Source: Halosegnis marinus (GTDB lineage: Archaea > Halobacteriota > Halobacteria > Halobacteriales > Haloarculaceae). Taken from it: a DNA stretch of 64,000 bases. The position numbers and the translations under genes were made by a program. Shown here piece after piece: positions 41,945-52,723 of this stretch. Where the stretch lies: assembly GCF_029338355.1 (NCBI RefSeq), contig NZ_CP119802.1, forward strand, positions 806,001 through 870,000, read 5' to 3'. Positions within the stretch are counted from its first letter, which is position 1. Each line of letters opens with the position of its first letter. Below the pieces are notes generated by a model, which did no database searches, had not been told where the DNA came from, and saw only the letters and a list, made by a program, of their open reading frames with translations.

Positions 41945-42595
41945 GTGCCACGCGCGAACCTCGCCGTCTCGCTCGGCGACGAGTGGGCCGGCCGCCTCTC
42001 GCGGCGCCACCCGGACGCGGAGTTCGACCTCGTCGCCGCCGACCCGAACGGCACCGACGGCTACCAGCTGGTCCGGGTGCGGGCGACCGACCCCGACCCG
42101 GCCGTCGCGGCGATGCGCGACGCCCGCGGCTTCCGTTCGCTCTCCGTCGTTCGCGAGGGCGACACGGCGGCGCTGGTCCGCTTCCGGGCCGCCTACCCGC
42201 TCGTGCTGTTCGCGCTCTCGCGGGAGGGGATACCCTTCGAGCCGCCGCTGCGGTGTCGCGACGGGACCGGGTCGCTCTCCGTCACCGCGCCCGACCCGGC
42301 GCTGTCGGCACTCTCGGACCGGCTCGGGGAGTACGGCGTGCGCTACCGGCTCGAATCCCTCTCCGCGGAGCCGACCGTGGACGCGCCGCTGACGCAGCGC
42401 CAGCGCGACGTGCTGCTCACGGCCGTCGAGATGGGCTACTACGACACGCCGCGCGACTGTACGCTCACCGCCGTGGCGGACGCCGTCGGGACGGCGAAGT
42501 CGTCGGCCTCGGAGACGCTCCACCGGGCCGAGGGAGCCGTCGTGCGCCGGTTCGCGGCCGCGGCGGAGGCCGAACCGTCGGACAATGGGGGGTGA
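41945..42595 (+). CDS. Bat-type (HTH_10) transcriptional regulator
   Basis: The protein is 216 residues. An N-terminal sensor-like alpha/beta domain (LAVSLGDEWAGRL through FALSREGIPFEPPL) is followed by a C-terminal HTH: LTQRQRDVLLTAVEMGYYDTPRDCTLTAVADAVGTAKSSASETLHRAEGAVVRRF, here read in segments from residue about 145. This is the HTH_10 domain of the bacterio-opsin activator family, which is almost confined to haloarchaea. GTG at 41945 is chosen because the conserved fold begins right after it. It follows the ATPase-partner pair by 38 bases and precedes the malic enzyme. Confidence 0.9.
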   Translation: MPRANLAVSLGDEWAGRLSRRHPDAEFDLVAADPNGTDGYQLVRVRATDPDPAVAAMRDARGFRSLSVVREGDTAALVRFRAAYPLVLFALSREGIPFEPPLRCRDGTGSLSVTAPDPALSALSDRLGEYGVRYRLESLSAEPTVDAPLTQRQRDVLLTAVEMGYYDTPRDCTLTAVADAVGTAKSSASETLHRAEGAVVRRFAAAAEAEPSDNGG

Positions 42596-42710
42596 CCGGT
42601 GGGGGGTGGGGCGCACCCGGTCGGGCCGTTTCCGCGACGACCCGTTCGTCCGTAGGCGCGCGACGCGACCGTAGCTGACGCCGAACGTGTTCGGACCGCG
42701 AGCGGTAGCC

Positions 42711-42718
42711 ACATACCC
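42711..42718 (+). promoter_or_regulatory. TATA-like promoter of the malic enzyme gene
   Basis: ACATACCC is centred about 25 bases before the ATG at 42739, consistent with a separate leaderless promoter. Confidence 0.5.
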
Positions 42719-42738
42719 CTCCCCGTCCACGCCTCGAC

Positions 42739-44985
<2,247 letters not shown>

Positions 44986-45134
44986 AACCGAAATCCGGCG
45001 GCTCGGACGCCGCCGTCTCCCCTGCGGCCGGCGCGCCCCGTCCGTCCCCCGCGAACGTGTCGCCCGCCCGCGGTGTCGTTACGCGTCGGCGGTGATTAGC
45101 TCTCGGCCTGTCCGAGCGGTCACCCCGTGAACGC

Positions 45135-48100
45135 TCACGAGCGCCGGGTCGCCAGCCACGCCGCCCCGAGGAGCGAGGCGAGCGCCGCGAGCGCGCCGAA
45201 CCCGGGCTGGCCGGGGGTGGCGGTCCCCGTCGGCGTCGTGTCCTCCGTGGCCGTGGCCGTCGGGCCGGGCGTCGCTGTCGCCGTGGCGGCCGCGGTGGCC
45301 GTCGCCGTGCCCCCTCCGCCGGCCGTCGCGGTCGCGGTCGCCGTTGGAGTCGGGCTTGCCGTCCGGGTCGGCGTCGCGGTCGCCGCCGGTTCGACGACCA
45401 GCGTGCCGGCCGTCCGCCCGCTCACGCGCACCGTGTACGTGCCCGCGGCGCGCGGCGAGACGGCGAACGTCGCCGTCCGCTCGGTCCCGCCCGGTATCGT
45501 GACGGGCCGGCTGGCGAGTCTCGTCCCGTCGACCTCCAGCGTGAGGACGAGCGTCCCCGTCGAACCGCTGTTGCGCACCGTCGCGGTCACCGTGGCGTTC
45601 TCGCCGACGGCTACCGTGCCGGGCGTCACGTCGAACGCGACGAACCGATAGCTCGGCGACGGCGCGGCGGTCGACGTCGGTGTCGGCGCGGCCGTCGCGG
45701 TCGCGGTGGGGGTCACAGTCGGCGTGGGCGTTGGCGTGGGCGTCGCGGTCGGCGTGGGCGTTGGCGTGGGTGTCGGCGTCGGAGTCGGCGTGGGTGTCGG
45801 CGTCGGAGTCGGCGTGGGTGTCGGCGTCGGAGTCGGCGTCGGCGTCGGAGTCGGCGTTCCCGACCGCTCCACGAGCGGGGCGAACGTGCTGAACGAGGTG
45901 AGCGTCGCCGTCACGGTGTTCGCGCCGGTATCGACGCTTCCGCCCGCGACCTCGCTCCACGACCCGTCGTGGCGCCACAGCGCGAGCGTCCCCTCCTCGG
46001 TCGCAGTGAGGCCCGCGTCGTCGTAGCGGACGGTGAGGTCGAGGCTCGCGGTCGCGTTCGTGGCGACCACCTCGACGGGGGCGTCGACGCCCGCGTAGCC
46101 GCTCGGCGGTGTGGGCGCGGAGGCCGGCCGGCGGAGCGACACCGACTCGCCCGCGAAGTCCACGACGGTGCCGTCGAGGCTGACGTTCGCCGCCGTGGTG
46201 TTCGTCGCGGCCTCGGCGAACTGGGTGCCCGGGCTGTCCGTCCAGAGGTCTATCGCCCACGAGGCGGCCCCGTCGATAGCGAGGTCGGTCAGGCGCACGT
46301 CGCTCGCCACGTTCACCCGGACCCCGGTGTCGCCGCCCGAGACGGCGAGGTTCGACAGCGTCACGTTCGCCGCGTCGCTGTCGATGTAGACCCCGTAACT
46401 GCTGTCGGAGACGGAGCCGTCGCGGACGACCACGTCCGCCACGTTCCGGACGAAGACGCCGGTGTCGCTCGCGGCGTCGTTGAAGCCGACGACGCTGACG
46501 TTGTCGAGCACCGCGCCCTCGGCGTCCACATCGACGCCGAAGCCGCCGCCGGCGCCGTCGTCGCGCACGACGCTGTCCACCAACCGTACGTCGCCGCCGC
46601 CGTACTCGTAGTGGGACATCACGACGCCGTACGCGCCGTTCCGAAGCACCGTCGTGCTCGTCACCACGGCGTCCCCCTCGACGGTCCCGAAGTCGATGCC
46701 GGTCGAGGACGCCCCCTCTACCGTCGAGTTCTCGATGCGGACGTTCGTCGCCGGGCCGAACTCGATACCGTCGCGGCCGCCGACGGCGGTGACGTTCGAG
46801 ACGAGGTTGGTCGTGCCGCCGAGCGAGACGACGGTGCCGTCCGACTCGCCGTCGATTCGGGTGTCACGGAGCGTCTCGTCCGAGCCGTCGAGCCGAACCC
46901 CCGTTATCGGGCCGAACGTCGAGTTCGCGACGACGGTCCCGTCCGTCGCGCCGTCCGTGGTCACCGCGTACGCGTCGAAGGTGGACAGGTCGAGCGCCGT
47001 GGTCGCCGTCGTCCGCTCGACGGTCGTGTTCACGGCGTCCTTGATGCGGACGCCGACCCTGTCGCCGGTCACGTCGGCGTCGCGGAGCGTGACGTTCGTC
47101 GACGAGTACACGTCGATAGCCGTGCCGTCCTGAGCGTCCCACCCGCGGAGAAGGCGCTCGAACGTCCCGTTCGACAGCGTGACGTTCGTCGAGTACGCGA
47201 CGACCGTCCCGTTCGGGTTCGTCACGCCGTCGACGCGCGCGTCCGTGACGTTCGACAGCACGAGCGGGAGCGTGACCGCGCCGTCGAAGGTGTAGCCCGA
47301 CACGTCCACGTCGGTCGCGTCCACGACGTACAGCGCGGCCGTCGGTTCCGTCCCGTCGAGCGTCAGGCCCGTCTCGTTGCGGTAGTAGCGCACGGGGACC
47401 CCCTCGACGGTGTTCGAGGCGTCCACGTCGTGACGGTAGTGCGCGGGGGTGCCGTAGTTCGCCCCGCTCCCCTCGTTCTCGTTTATCTCGAAGCCGGCGT
47501 CGAACCCCGCTATCGTCGTGTCGCGCAGCGTGATGCCCGTCGCGGTGCGGACGACGAGGCCGTTCTCGCCCGGCCCGGTCAGCGTGTTGTTCCTCACGGT
47601 GAGGTTCCGCACGAGGAGGTCGTCCGTCGTGAACGAGCTCTGCCCGACGAGGAGCGCGACGTTGGAGGCGTTCGTCACGACGTTGTCGGCGACGGTGCCG
47701 ACGGTGACGGTGTCGGTTGCGTCGCCTAGCACCTGAATCGACTCGCGCGCCCGCTCGACGGTGTTGTTGCGGATTTGAACGCCGTCCACGCCGTAGACCC
47801 GGATACCGTCGTTCGAGTCGCGCACGGTGTTTCGCGCGATCTCGATGCCGGTCGTCTGGGGACCGAACGAGCGGACGTTCGCGATTATACCGCTCGTCGT
47901 CCCCTCCACGGTGCTGTCGAGGACGCGACCATCGTTCGTCTCGCCGAGGTCCACCCCGTCGTTCGCGCCGGTCACGGTCACGTTGCGGACGGTGACGTTC
48001 GTGTTGCGGCCGTCGCTCTCGGTCCCCTCGTTCGTCTCGACGGCGACGTCCCCGTTCTCGAAGGTGGAATCCCGGACGACGGCGTCCGAGACCGCGCCGA

Positions 48101-48605
48101 GTTCTATCGCTGTCCCGGTGCCGTTCGCGAACGTCGAGTTCGCCACCGAGATATCGGCGCCTCCCCGGAGGCGCAGCGCCCAATCGCCCGTCTCGGTCGC
48201 GGTGAGGTTCTCGACGCGGAGGCCGGACACGGCCGTGAGCGTGAGCGCGTCGTCGAACTGCGCGACCGAGACGTTCACGAGCGTGAGGTTATCCACGCCC
48301 AGCGCGCTCGCCGGTACCTCGATGGCGGTGCTCCCGCTCGACCCGTCGCCGTCGACGACGCTCCCGTCCCCGTGTATCGTCACGTTCGAGGCGTTGACGA
48401 CGAGGTACGTACCCGAGGCGTCCGTCGTCCCGGCGAGGACGTAACAGCCCTCGGCGTCGATGGTGCCGCCCACGACCGTCGTACAGCCGTTGCCCGCCGC
48501 GGCCGCCGGCGCGCCGACCGTCACGCCCGCGAACGCGACGCTCGCGACCAGCAGCGCCGCGACGACGAGCGCCGCGAGGCCGCGATCCCCCTGTTTCGAA
48601 TGCAT
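45135..48605 (-). CDS. Giant right-handed parallel beta-helix surface protein with Thr/Pro stalk and PGF-CTERM anchor
   Basis: The protein is 1156 residues, the largest in the window. A Sec signal peptide (to about residue 38) is followed by many short imperfect repeats of the type [30 protein letters not shown] and [16 protein letters not shown], about 20-25 residues each, which build a right-handed parallel beta-helix (NosD/pectate-lyase-like carbohydrate-binding fold). After it come a beta domain and a long Thr-Pro stalk (about 45700-45860), another beta domain of the CARDB type ([19 protein letters not shown]), then a second Thr-rich stalk and the [12 protein letters not shown] anchor. 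Numerous N-x-T sequons suggest heavy glycosylation. It may bind or hydrolyse polysaccharide; no catalytic residues can be fixed. Confidence 0.88.
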   Translation of the reverse strand: MHSKQGDRGLAALVVAALLVASVAFAGVTVGAPAAAAGNGCTTVVGGTIDAEGCYVLAGTTDASGTYLVVNASNVTIHGDGSVVDGDGSSGSTAIEVPASALGVDNLTLVNVSVAQFDDALTLTAVSGLRVENLTATETGDWALRLRGGADISVANSTFANGTGTAIELGAVSDAVVRDSTFENGDVAVETNEGTESDGRNTNVTVRNVTVTGANDGVDLGETNDGRVLDSTVEGTTSGIIANVRSFGPQTTGIEIARNTVRDSNDGIRVYGVDGVQIRNNTVERARESIQVLGDATDTVTVGTVADNVVTNASNVALLVGQSSFTTDDLLVRNLTVRNNTLTGPGENGLVVRTATGITLRDTTIAGFDAGFEINENEGSGANYGTPAHYRHDVDASNTVEGVPVRYYRNETGLTLDGTEPTAALYVVDATDVDVSGYTFDGAVTLPLVLSNVTDARVDGVTNPNGTVVAYSTNVTLSNGTFERLLRGWDAQDGTAIDVYSSTNVTLRDADVTGDRVGVRIKDAVNTTVERTTATTALDLSTFDAYAVTTDGATDGTVVANSTFGPITGVRLDGSDETLRDTRIDGESDGTVVSLGGTTNLVSNVTAVGGRDGIEFGPATNVRIENSTVEGASSTGIDFGTVEGDAVVTSTTVLRNGAYGVVMSHYEYGGGDVRLVDSVVRDDGAGGGFGVDVDAEGAVLDNVSVVGFNDAASDTGVFVRNVADVVVRDGSVSDSSYGVYIDSDAANVTLSNLAVSGGDTGVRVNVASDVRLTDLAIDGAASWAIDLWTDSPGTQFAEAATNTTAANVSLDGTVVDFAGESVSLRRPASAPTPPSGYAGVDAPVEVVATNATASLDLTVRYDDAGLTATEEGTLALWRHDGSWSEVAGGSVDTGANTVTATLTSFSTFAPLVERSGTPTPTPTPTPTPTPTPTPTPTPTPTPTPTPTPTPTPTATPTPTPTPTVTPTATATAAPTPTSTAAPSPSYRFVAFDVTPGTVAVGENATVTATVRNSGSTGTLVLTLEVDGTRLASRPVTIPGGTERTATFAVSPRAAGTYTVRVSGRTAGTLVVEPAATATPTRTASPTPTATATATAGGGGTATATAAATATATPGPTATATEDTTPTGTATPGQPGFGALAALASLLGAAWLATRRS
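45700..45860 (-). repeat. Thr-Pro coding repeat in the beta-helix protein
   Basis: Short units of gtcggcgtcggagtcggcgt-type sequence, in part a 24-bp period, encode about 24 Thr-Pro pairs. Units are near identical, which suggests slippage. It forms an extended, probably O-glycosylated stalk between the beta domains. Confidence 0.85.
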
Positions 48606-48625
48606 GGCCGCGCTACCCGCGGGAG

Positions 48626-48635
48626 TTTCCTTAGT
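48626..48635 (-). promoter_or_regulatory. TATA-like promoter of the beta-helix surface protein
   Basis: On the minus strand ACTAAGGAAA is centred about 26 bases before the ATG at 48605. Confidence 0.5.
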
Positions 48636-48674
48636 GCACCCTGTGGCCGGTTGTTCACGGAGTGAACAGCCCGG

Positions 48675-49451
48675 TCAGAGGTCCTCGGGCGCCACTGGGG
48701 TCGCGTCCCCGCGCAGGGCGTCGTAGCGCTCCCGCGTCCACTCCGTGACGGCGGCGTCGGTGGAGACGACGATACCCTCCGGCACGCCGTCGTCGTCGGC
48801 CGACAGCGCCGCCGTCTCGTCGTAGAGGCCGAACTGGTAGGGGACCGCCGGGCGCACGTGGAGCCGCATCGCGCCCTCCGCGAGCAGCTCCCGGATCTGT
48901 TCGCACACCTCGTCGGTCTCGCGGATGGCGTCGAGGACGTTCGGCGTGACGACGCCGTGTGTGACGTGGTCGCCGGCGGCCGCCGCCTCGTAGCTCGCGG
49001 CGGCGGCGCGGGGAGCCATCGCGTGGACGACCATCCACACCTCCCCGGCGCCGCGGAACAGCTCCGCCAGCCGGTCGACGTGCCGGGCCGGCGCGGTCGG
49101 CGTCGGGACGACCACCTCCGCGTCGCGCAGGCGGGTCACCTCGAAGTCGAACGCGTCGAGCGGCAGGTGTTCGAACAGCGGCGCCAGCCGGCGGGTCGTC
49201 GCCGTCGTGTCGAGCAGCCGCTCGAACGCCGTGACGACGGCGCGACCGGCCGCAGTCGCGCGGTACCGCTGTCCCGTCCGGCGGACCCAGTCGCGGCGTT
49301 CGAGGTCGGTCGTCACCCGGCCGACGGTGACCCGCGACGCCCCCGTCTCCGCCCGGAGCTCCCGGCGCGTCATCGGCTCCTCGGCGAGCGCGCCGAGCAC
49401 GGCGACGCGGTTGGGCGAGCGGGCGAGGAAGGCCGCGTCGTCGTGTGCCAT
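48675..49451 (-). CDS. FilR1-like winged-helix transcriptional regulator
   Basis: The protein is 258 residues. Residues about 10-75 are an ArsR-type winged helix (VAVLGALAEEPMTRRELRAETGASRVTVGRVTTDLERRDWVRRT, read in segments). The larger C-terminal domain (VVVPTPTAPARHVDRLAELF, EVWMVVHAMAPRAA, IREIL-like EQIRELLAEGAMRLHV, and PYQFGLYDETAAL) matches the ligand-binding domain of FilR1, a methanogenesis regulator family that is common in haloarchaea. ATG at 49451 is supported by a TATA-like CCTATAC element on the minus strand at 49474-49480. It may regulate the adjacent surface-protein gene, by position only. Confidence 0.85.
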   Translation of the reverse strand: MAHDDAAFLARSPNRVAVLGALAEEPMTRRELRAETGASRVTVGRVTTDLERRDWVRRTGQRYRATAAGRAVVTAFERLLDTTATTRRLAPLFEHLPLDAFDFEVTRLRDAEVVVPTPTAPARHVDRLAELFRGAGEVWMVVHAMAPRAAAASYEAAAAGDHVTHGVVTPNVLDAIRETDEVCEQIRELLAEGAMRLHVRPAVPYQFGLYDETAALSADDDGVPEGIVVSTDAAVTEWTRERYDALRGDATPVAPEDL

Positions 49452-49473
49452 GGCGACACATGACGAGGGCGCC

Positions 49474-49480
49474 GTATAGG
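49474..49480 (-). promoter_or_regulatory. TATA-like promoter of the FilR1-like regulator
   Basis: CCTATAC on the minus strand is centred 26 bases before the ATG at 49451. Confidence 0.6.
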
Positions 49481-49584
49481 TGGTCCGGTCGCTCGCGACC
49501 GTCTCTATCGCTCTCCGGAGCGGTCGGGTGAGGAACTGTCCGTTTCCCAACAACAGCTAAGGGCGAACCCGAGCGACTCGGGGT

Positions 49585-49740
49585 ATGAGCGCTGAACGCG
49601 TTGACGTGCGGTGTCGGTCGTGCGGACGACGAACCCCGCTCGAGCTGGACGGCGGCGAGCGGTTCACCGTCGCCTGCGAGTCCTGTGGCGCGGAGCGGAA
49701 CGGCCGCTACCGGGACGACGGAACGGTGGTCTGGTCGTAA
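49585..49740 (+). CDS. Small zinc-ribbon protein (51 residues)
   Basis: The protein is 51 residues, too short to be picked up easily. Two CxxC knuckles, C10-C13 (CRSC) and C31-C34 (CESC), separated by a beta hairpin, form a zinc ribbon, and the rest is charged (RRTPLELDGGERFTVA between the knuckles). A TATA-like gctaagg (49556-49562) precedes the ATG at leaderless spacing. Small zinc ribbons in haloarchaea often act in RNA or protein binding. It converges on the vWA gene with a 67-base spacer. Confidence 0.75.
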   Translation: MSAERVDVRCRSCGRRTPLELDGGERFTVACESCGAERNGRYRDDGTVVWS

Positions 49741-49807
49741 GTAAAAGCGAAACGAGCGACGGGCGGCCCGGGGGAAGGGGGAAGGGGCCGACGGGCGTTC
49801 GGTCGTT

Positions 49808-51259
49808 CTACGCGCTGGTCGCGTTGAACGGGTTCTCGTTGTGGCGCGACTGCTCGACCTCGAAGCCGAGGTCGAACATCACGGAGTCGGACTGCACCTC
49901 GTTGCCCGTCTCCAGGGGCAGTTCCCACTCGAAGCCGATACACTGGGTCGTCGCGCCGGGGTACGGCTGGACGCCGTCCTCCTGGCGGTTGCCGTCGAGG
50001 ACCGCGCCGTCGGCGAGGAACGTGTTGAAGAAGTCGAACATCGAGCCGGAGAAGATCTCCTGTTCGCCGCCGAGGACGATCTGGGCGATCGCCGCGTAGA
50101 TGGTGTCGAGGTCCGCGCCGTCGGGAGCGACGAACGCGTCGGCGGGCGTCGTGGCGATGCTCTCGAGGAACGTCTCGTTCGCGCCGGAGCCGAGCGCGAT
50201 GGTGAAGATGCGGATGCCCGCTCCCTTCGCCGAGTTCGCGGCCGAGGTCGCGGCGCTCGTGCTGTCGGGCGACCCGTCGGAGAGCAGGATGATGACCTTC
50301 GACGCGCCGGGGGTGGCGTTCGTGCCGCTGATCAGTTCGGTCTCCGCGGTGGAGATGCCGGCGGACATGTTCGTCGAACCCGAGTCCGTGTAGGTGTCGA
50401 TGGCGTCCTTGACCGCCTGGTAGTTCGTCGTCAGCTCCTGGTCCAGCGACGCGCTCGACGCGAACGATATCGCCGCCGCCTCGTCCGGAACCGAGAGGTT
50501 GTCGACGAAGTCCTTGGCCGCCGTCTTGAGCTGTGCGAGTTCGCTGGTCGTGATGGACCCGGACGTGTCGGAGACGAGCGCGACCTCCAGTTCCTGCTGT
50601 TCGCCCGTGCCGGTGGGCTCGTAGACGTTGTCGCAGTCCTCGTCGTACCACGCGCGCACCTGGATCGCGTCCGCGAGTTCGCCGACGCCGTCGGTGTCCT
50701 CGCCCTCCGCGACGAGCTCGGGCTCCGTCTGGCCGTTCTCGAGGTTCTCGGAGAGTTCCCCGATCATCCGGAGGTAGCCGGGGTTGTCACAGATGTGGAT
50801 GCTGATGGTGACCTCGCCGTAGTCGCCCGGCTTCACGTCGTCCAGTGTGAACACGGGGATGTCGTCGCCGTTGACGAGGAACTGGTCCGCCTCGGGGCTA
50901 CAGAAGTCGAAGGCGCGGCCCTCGCCCTGCACGAGGTCCTCCCACTGTTCTTCCTGCTCGGGCGTCGGTGCCTGTCCGAGCAGGTAGACGCCGTCGCCGA
51001 GGTCCTCCGCGTCCGGGTACGTCTCCTGTATGTCCGCGAGCCGACCCGGGCCGCCGAGGTACGTGGCCTTGTAGTCGAGCTTCAGGTCGAGCGTCCCCGC
51101 CTGCAGGAGGTTGTCGGTGAAGCTCTCCTCGTCGGAGAACAGCGCCGAGGTGCCGATGCCCGCGCCGGCGGAGGCGATACCGACCGCGCCGAGGCCCGCG
51201 AGGACGCGGCGGCGGCTGAGGTTGAGCAGTTCCGGGTTCCGTCCGTTCTGTTGTGTCAT
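49808..51259 (-). CDS. Tat-exported shell protein with an inserted von Willebrand A domain
   Basis: The protein is 483 residues. The N-terminus has RRRVLAGLGAVGIASAG, a twin-arginine/SipW-like signal. Residues about 55-220 and 400-483 belong to a haloarchaeal exported shell family (TLDLKLDYKATYLGGPG, VKPGDYGEVTISIHICDNPG, AWYDEDCDNVYEP and IGFEWELPLETGNEVQSDSV, MFDLGFEVEQSRHN). Between them, residues about 222-398, sits a vWA domain with complete MIDAS residues D231-x-S233-x-S235, T296 and D328. It probably binds metal-dependent ligands outside the cell. A strong Shine-Dalgarno (ggggagggag, minus strand, 51267-51276) precedes the ATG by 7 bases, unlike most genes here. Confidence 0.85.
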   Translation of the reverse strand: MTQQNGRNPELLNLSRRRVLAGLGAVGIASAGAGIGTSALFSDEESFTDNLLQAGTLDLKLDYKATYLGGPGRLADIQETYPDAEDLGDGVYLLGQAPTPEQEEQWEDLVQGEGRAFDFCSPEADQFLVNGDDIPVFTLDDVKPGDYGEVTISIHICDNPGYLRMIGELSENLENGQTEPELVAEGEDTDGVGELADAIQVRAWYDEDCDNVYEPTGTGEQQELEVALVSDTSGSITTSELAQLKTAAKDFVDNLSVPDEAAAISFASSASLDQELTTNYQAVKDAIDTYTDSGSTNMSAGISTAETELISGTNATPGASKVIILLSDGSPDSTSAATSAANSAKGAGIRIFTIALGSGANETFLESIATTPADAFVAPDGADLDTIYAAIAQIVLGGEQEIFSGSMFDFFNTFLADGAVLDGNRQEDGVQPYPGATTQCIGFEWELPLETGNEVQSDSVMFDLGFEVEQSRHNENPFNATSA

Positions 51260-51266
51260 TGTGTTT

Positions 51267-51276
51267 CTCCCTCCCC
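51267..51276 (-). promoter_or_regulatory. Strong Shine-Dalgarno before the vWA-shell gene
   Basis: ggggagggag on the minus strand lies 7 bases before the ATG at 51259. It fixes this start and shows a leadered transcript, in contrast to the leaderless pattern of most neighbours. A TATA element is not clear in the 212-bp upstream spacer (51260-51471), which otherwise shows nothing recognisable. Confidence 0.6.
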
Positions 51277-51471
51277 GTGTTCCACGGAGATATCCTCCCT
51301 CCGTCGTATCGGGCCATAGGTACGACTCGCCTGTCGGTCGGGCCGGTTCCGCGGAACGGGTCGTTCGACGCGACGCCCCGCCGACACGAACGACGGCACG
51401 CCCAGCGTACCGGCGGGTACGGGGACCGGACCGGGCGCGTTCCGCCGCCCGGTTTCCGTCGCAATCGACCG

Positions 51472-51756
51472 TTACCGGTCCTCGCGGCCGACGAGGCCGA
51501 ACCACGCGGCCTCGATGCGCTCCCAGTTGGCGTCCACGACGAACGGGAGCGCGAACAGCACGGCGACGAGGCCGACGGAGAACACGTCGCCGGGCAGGCC
51601 GAACGTCGGGACGGTCGAGCCGATGAACGCCCCCGTGTGGGAGCCGGCGACGACGAAGAGCAGTTGGCGGACGCTGCGCCGGCGGCGGTCGGAGTCGGAG
51701 GGGCCGTACCGCTGCGGGGCGTCCCCGGCGGCGTCGGCGGACGGGTCTCTGGGCAT
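51472..51756 (-). CDS. Small membrane protein of unknown function
   Basis: The protein is 94 residues. A polar, basic N-terminus (DSDRRRRSVRQ) precedes two hydrophobic helices (LLFVVAGSHTGAFIGSTVP and GLVAVLFALPFVVDANW) and a short charged tail. The basic N-terminus predicts it to be cytoplasmic. I do not recognise the family. It lies between the vWA gene and the CBS gene on the same strand, separated by 212 and 39 bases. Confidence 0.6.
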   Translation of the reverse strand: MPRDPSADAAGDAPQRYGPSDSDRRRRSVRQLLFVVAGSHTGAFIGSTVPTFGLPGDVFSVGLVAVLFALPFVVDANWERIEAAWFGLVGREDR

Positions 51757-51795
51757 ACGCCGGCTATCAGCCCCCGCCGTCAGGTAACTGTCGGC

Positions 51796-52641
51796 TCACG
51801 CGCCGGCCGGGCGGTCGGGTTCCGACTGCCACTCGCGGAGCGCGTCGAGCGTCGCCTCCAGTTCGTCGTACGTCTCGGCGAGGTCGTGGATGTTGCGTCC
51901 GGAGTCGAGGTAGGAGGCGTCCATGTTGTGGACGACGTTGCCGTAGTGGGCGACGTGGTTGCGGAGCTCGCGCATCCGGTCGAGCGCCCCGAAGGCGTCG
52001 TCGCCGTCGTCCCACGGGAGGTGGGCGAGCGCGCCGTCGTCCGCGGCGACGGCCTTCTGGAGGTGCCAGAAGGTCGTGTAGTCTATCTCGCGCAGCTGGA
52101 GGTCGGCGTCCCCGAGCTCCTCGTACTCCGCGAGGACGGCGTCGTACTCCGTCTCCGTGCCGTCCCCGGAGGGGATGGTGGCGAGCGTCCCGGCCCAGTC
52201 GCTCTCGGCGTCGAGCAGGTCGCGAAGCCGCATCTCCAGCTCCCCGACCCGGGTGTAGAGGAAGGCGTGGGCCGCGGGGTGGTTCAGGTCCGAGCGGGTG
52301 AGGACGCCGACCACCTCGCCGTGCCAGCCGACGAAGTAGAACGGCTCGGCCTCCAGCCGGCGGACGATTCCGCCGAAGCCGAGGTCGGGCGACAACAGGT
52401 GGCCGAGTTCGATGCGCTCGGCGTGTTTGTAGACGGCCGTGTCGTCCTCGCCCGGGAGGTCGGCGAGCGCCTCCCGCTCAACGAACAGGAACGGCGGCTC
52501 GTCGCGCTCGACGGGGGCCGCGGTGTACCCCCGTTCGTCGAGCCACTCGACCACGTCGGCGACGGGCGCGCCGGCGGGGACGGTCTCGGGCGACTCGGTC
52601 ATCAGTTCGGACACCGTGACCCGCTCCTGCGTACCGAACAT
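51796..52641 (-). CDS. CBS-pair protein with C-terminal RxxxxH (HEPN-like) helical domain
   Basis: The protein is 281 residues. Residues about 8-122 form a CBS pair: VSELMTESPETVPAGAPVADVVEWLDERGYTAAPV and FGGIVRRLEAEPFYFVGWHGEVVGVLTRSDL (read in segments). Residues 123-281 are alpha-helical (HAFLYTRVGELEMRLRDLL, DYTTFWHLQKAV, LDRMRELRNHVAHYGN). R227 to H232 reads RNHVAH, the R-[polar]-x3-H motif of HEPN-type RNases. CBS pairs bind adenosyl ligands, so a nucleotide-gated RNase is an attractive but unproven idea. Start ATG 52639-52641 is preceded by a weak TATA-like GGCTTTGTG. Confidence 0.8.
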   Translation of the reverse strand: MFGTQERVTVSELMTESPETVPAGAPVADVVEWLDERGYTAAPVERDEPPFLFVEREALADLPGEDDTAVYKHAERIELGHLLSPDLGFGGIVRRLEAEPFYFVGWHGEVVGVLTRSDLNHPAAHAFLYTRVGELEMRLRDLLDAESDWAGTLATIPSGDGTETEYDAVLAEYEELGDADLQLREIDYTTFWHLQKAVAADDGALAHLPWDDGDDAFGALDRMRELRNHVAHYGNVVHNMDASYLDSGRNIHDLAETYDELEATLDALREWQSEPDRPAGA

Positions 52642-52692
52642 GGCCGACCGACTCCCGGCCGTCACAAAGCCGTTCGGGCCGCTCCCGAGGAG

Positions 52693-52700
52693 GTAAATAC
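52693..52700 (+). promoter_or_regulatory. TATA-like promoter of the histidine kinase
   Basis: GTAAATAC is centred about 28 bases before the ATG at 52724. Divergent with the CBS-protein promoter in an 82-bp spacer. Confidence 0.6.
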
Positions 52701-52723
52701 CAGCGAACACAAGCGGACGGCAG

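Noticed and set aside
45700-45860. Regular short repeats that could suggest a CRISPR array
   Set aside because: The units are contiguous without spacers, stay in frame and encode Thr-Pro in a surface protein stalk.
49808-51259. Two separate genes joined by a missed frameshift at the vWA borders
   Set aside because: The frame is open from Tat signal to C-terminus without an internal stop, and both flanks belong to one known-looking shell.
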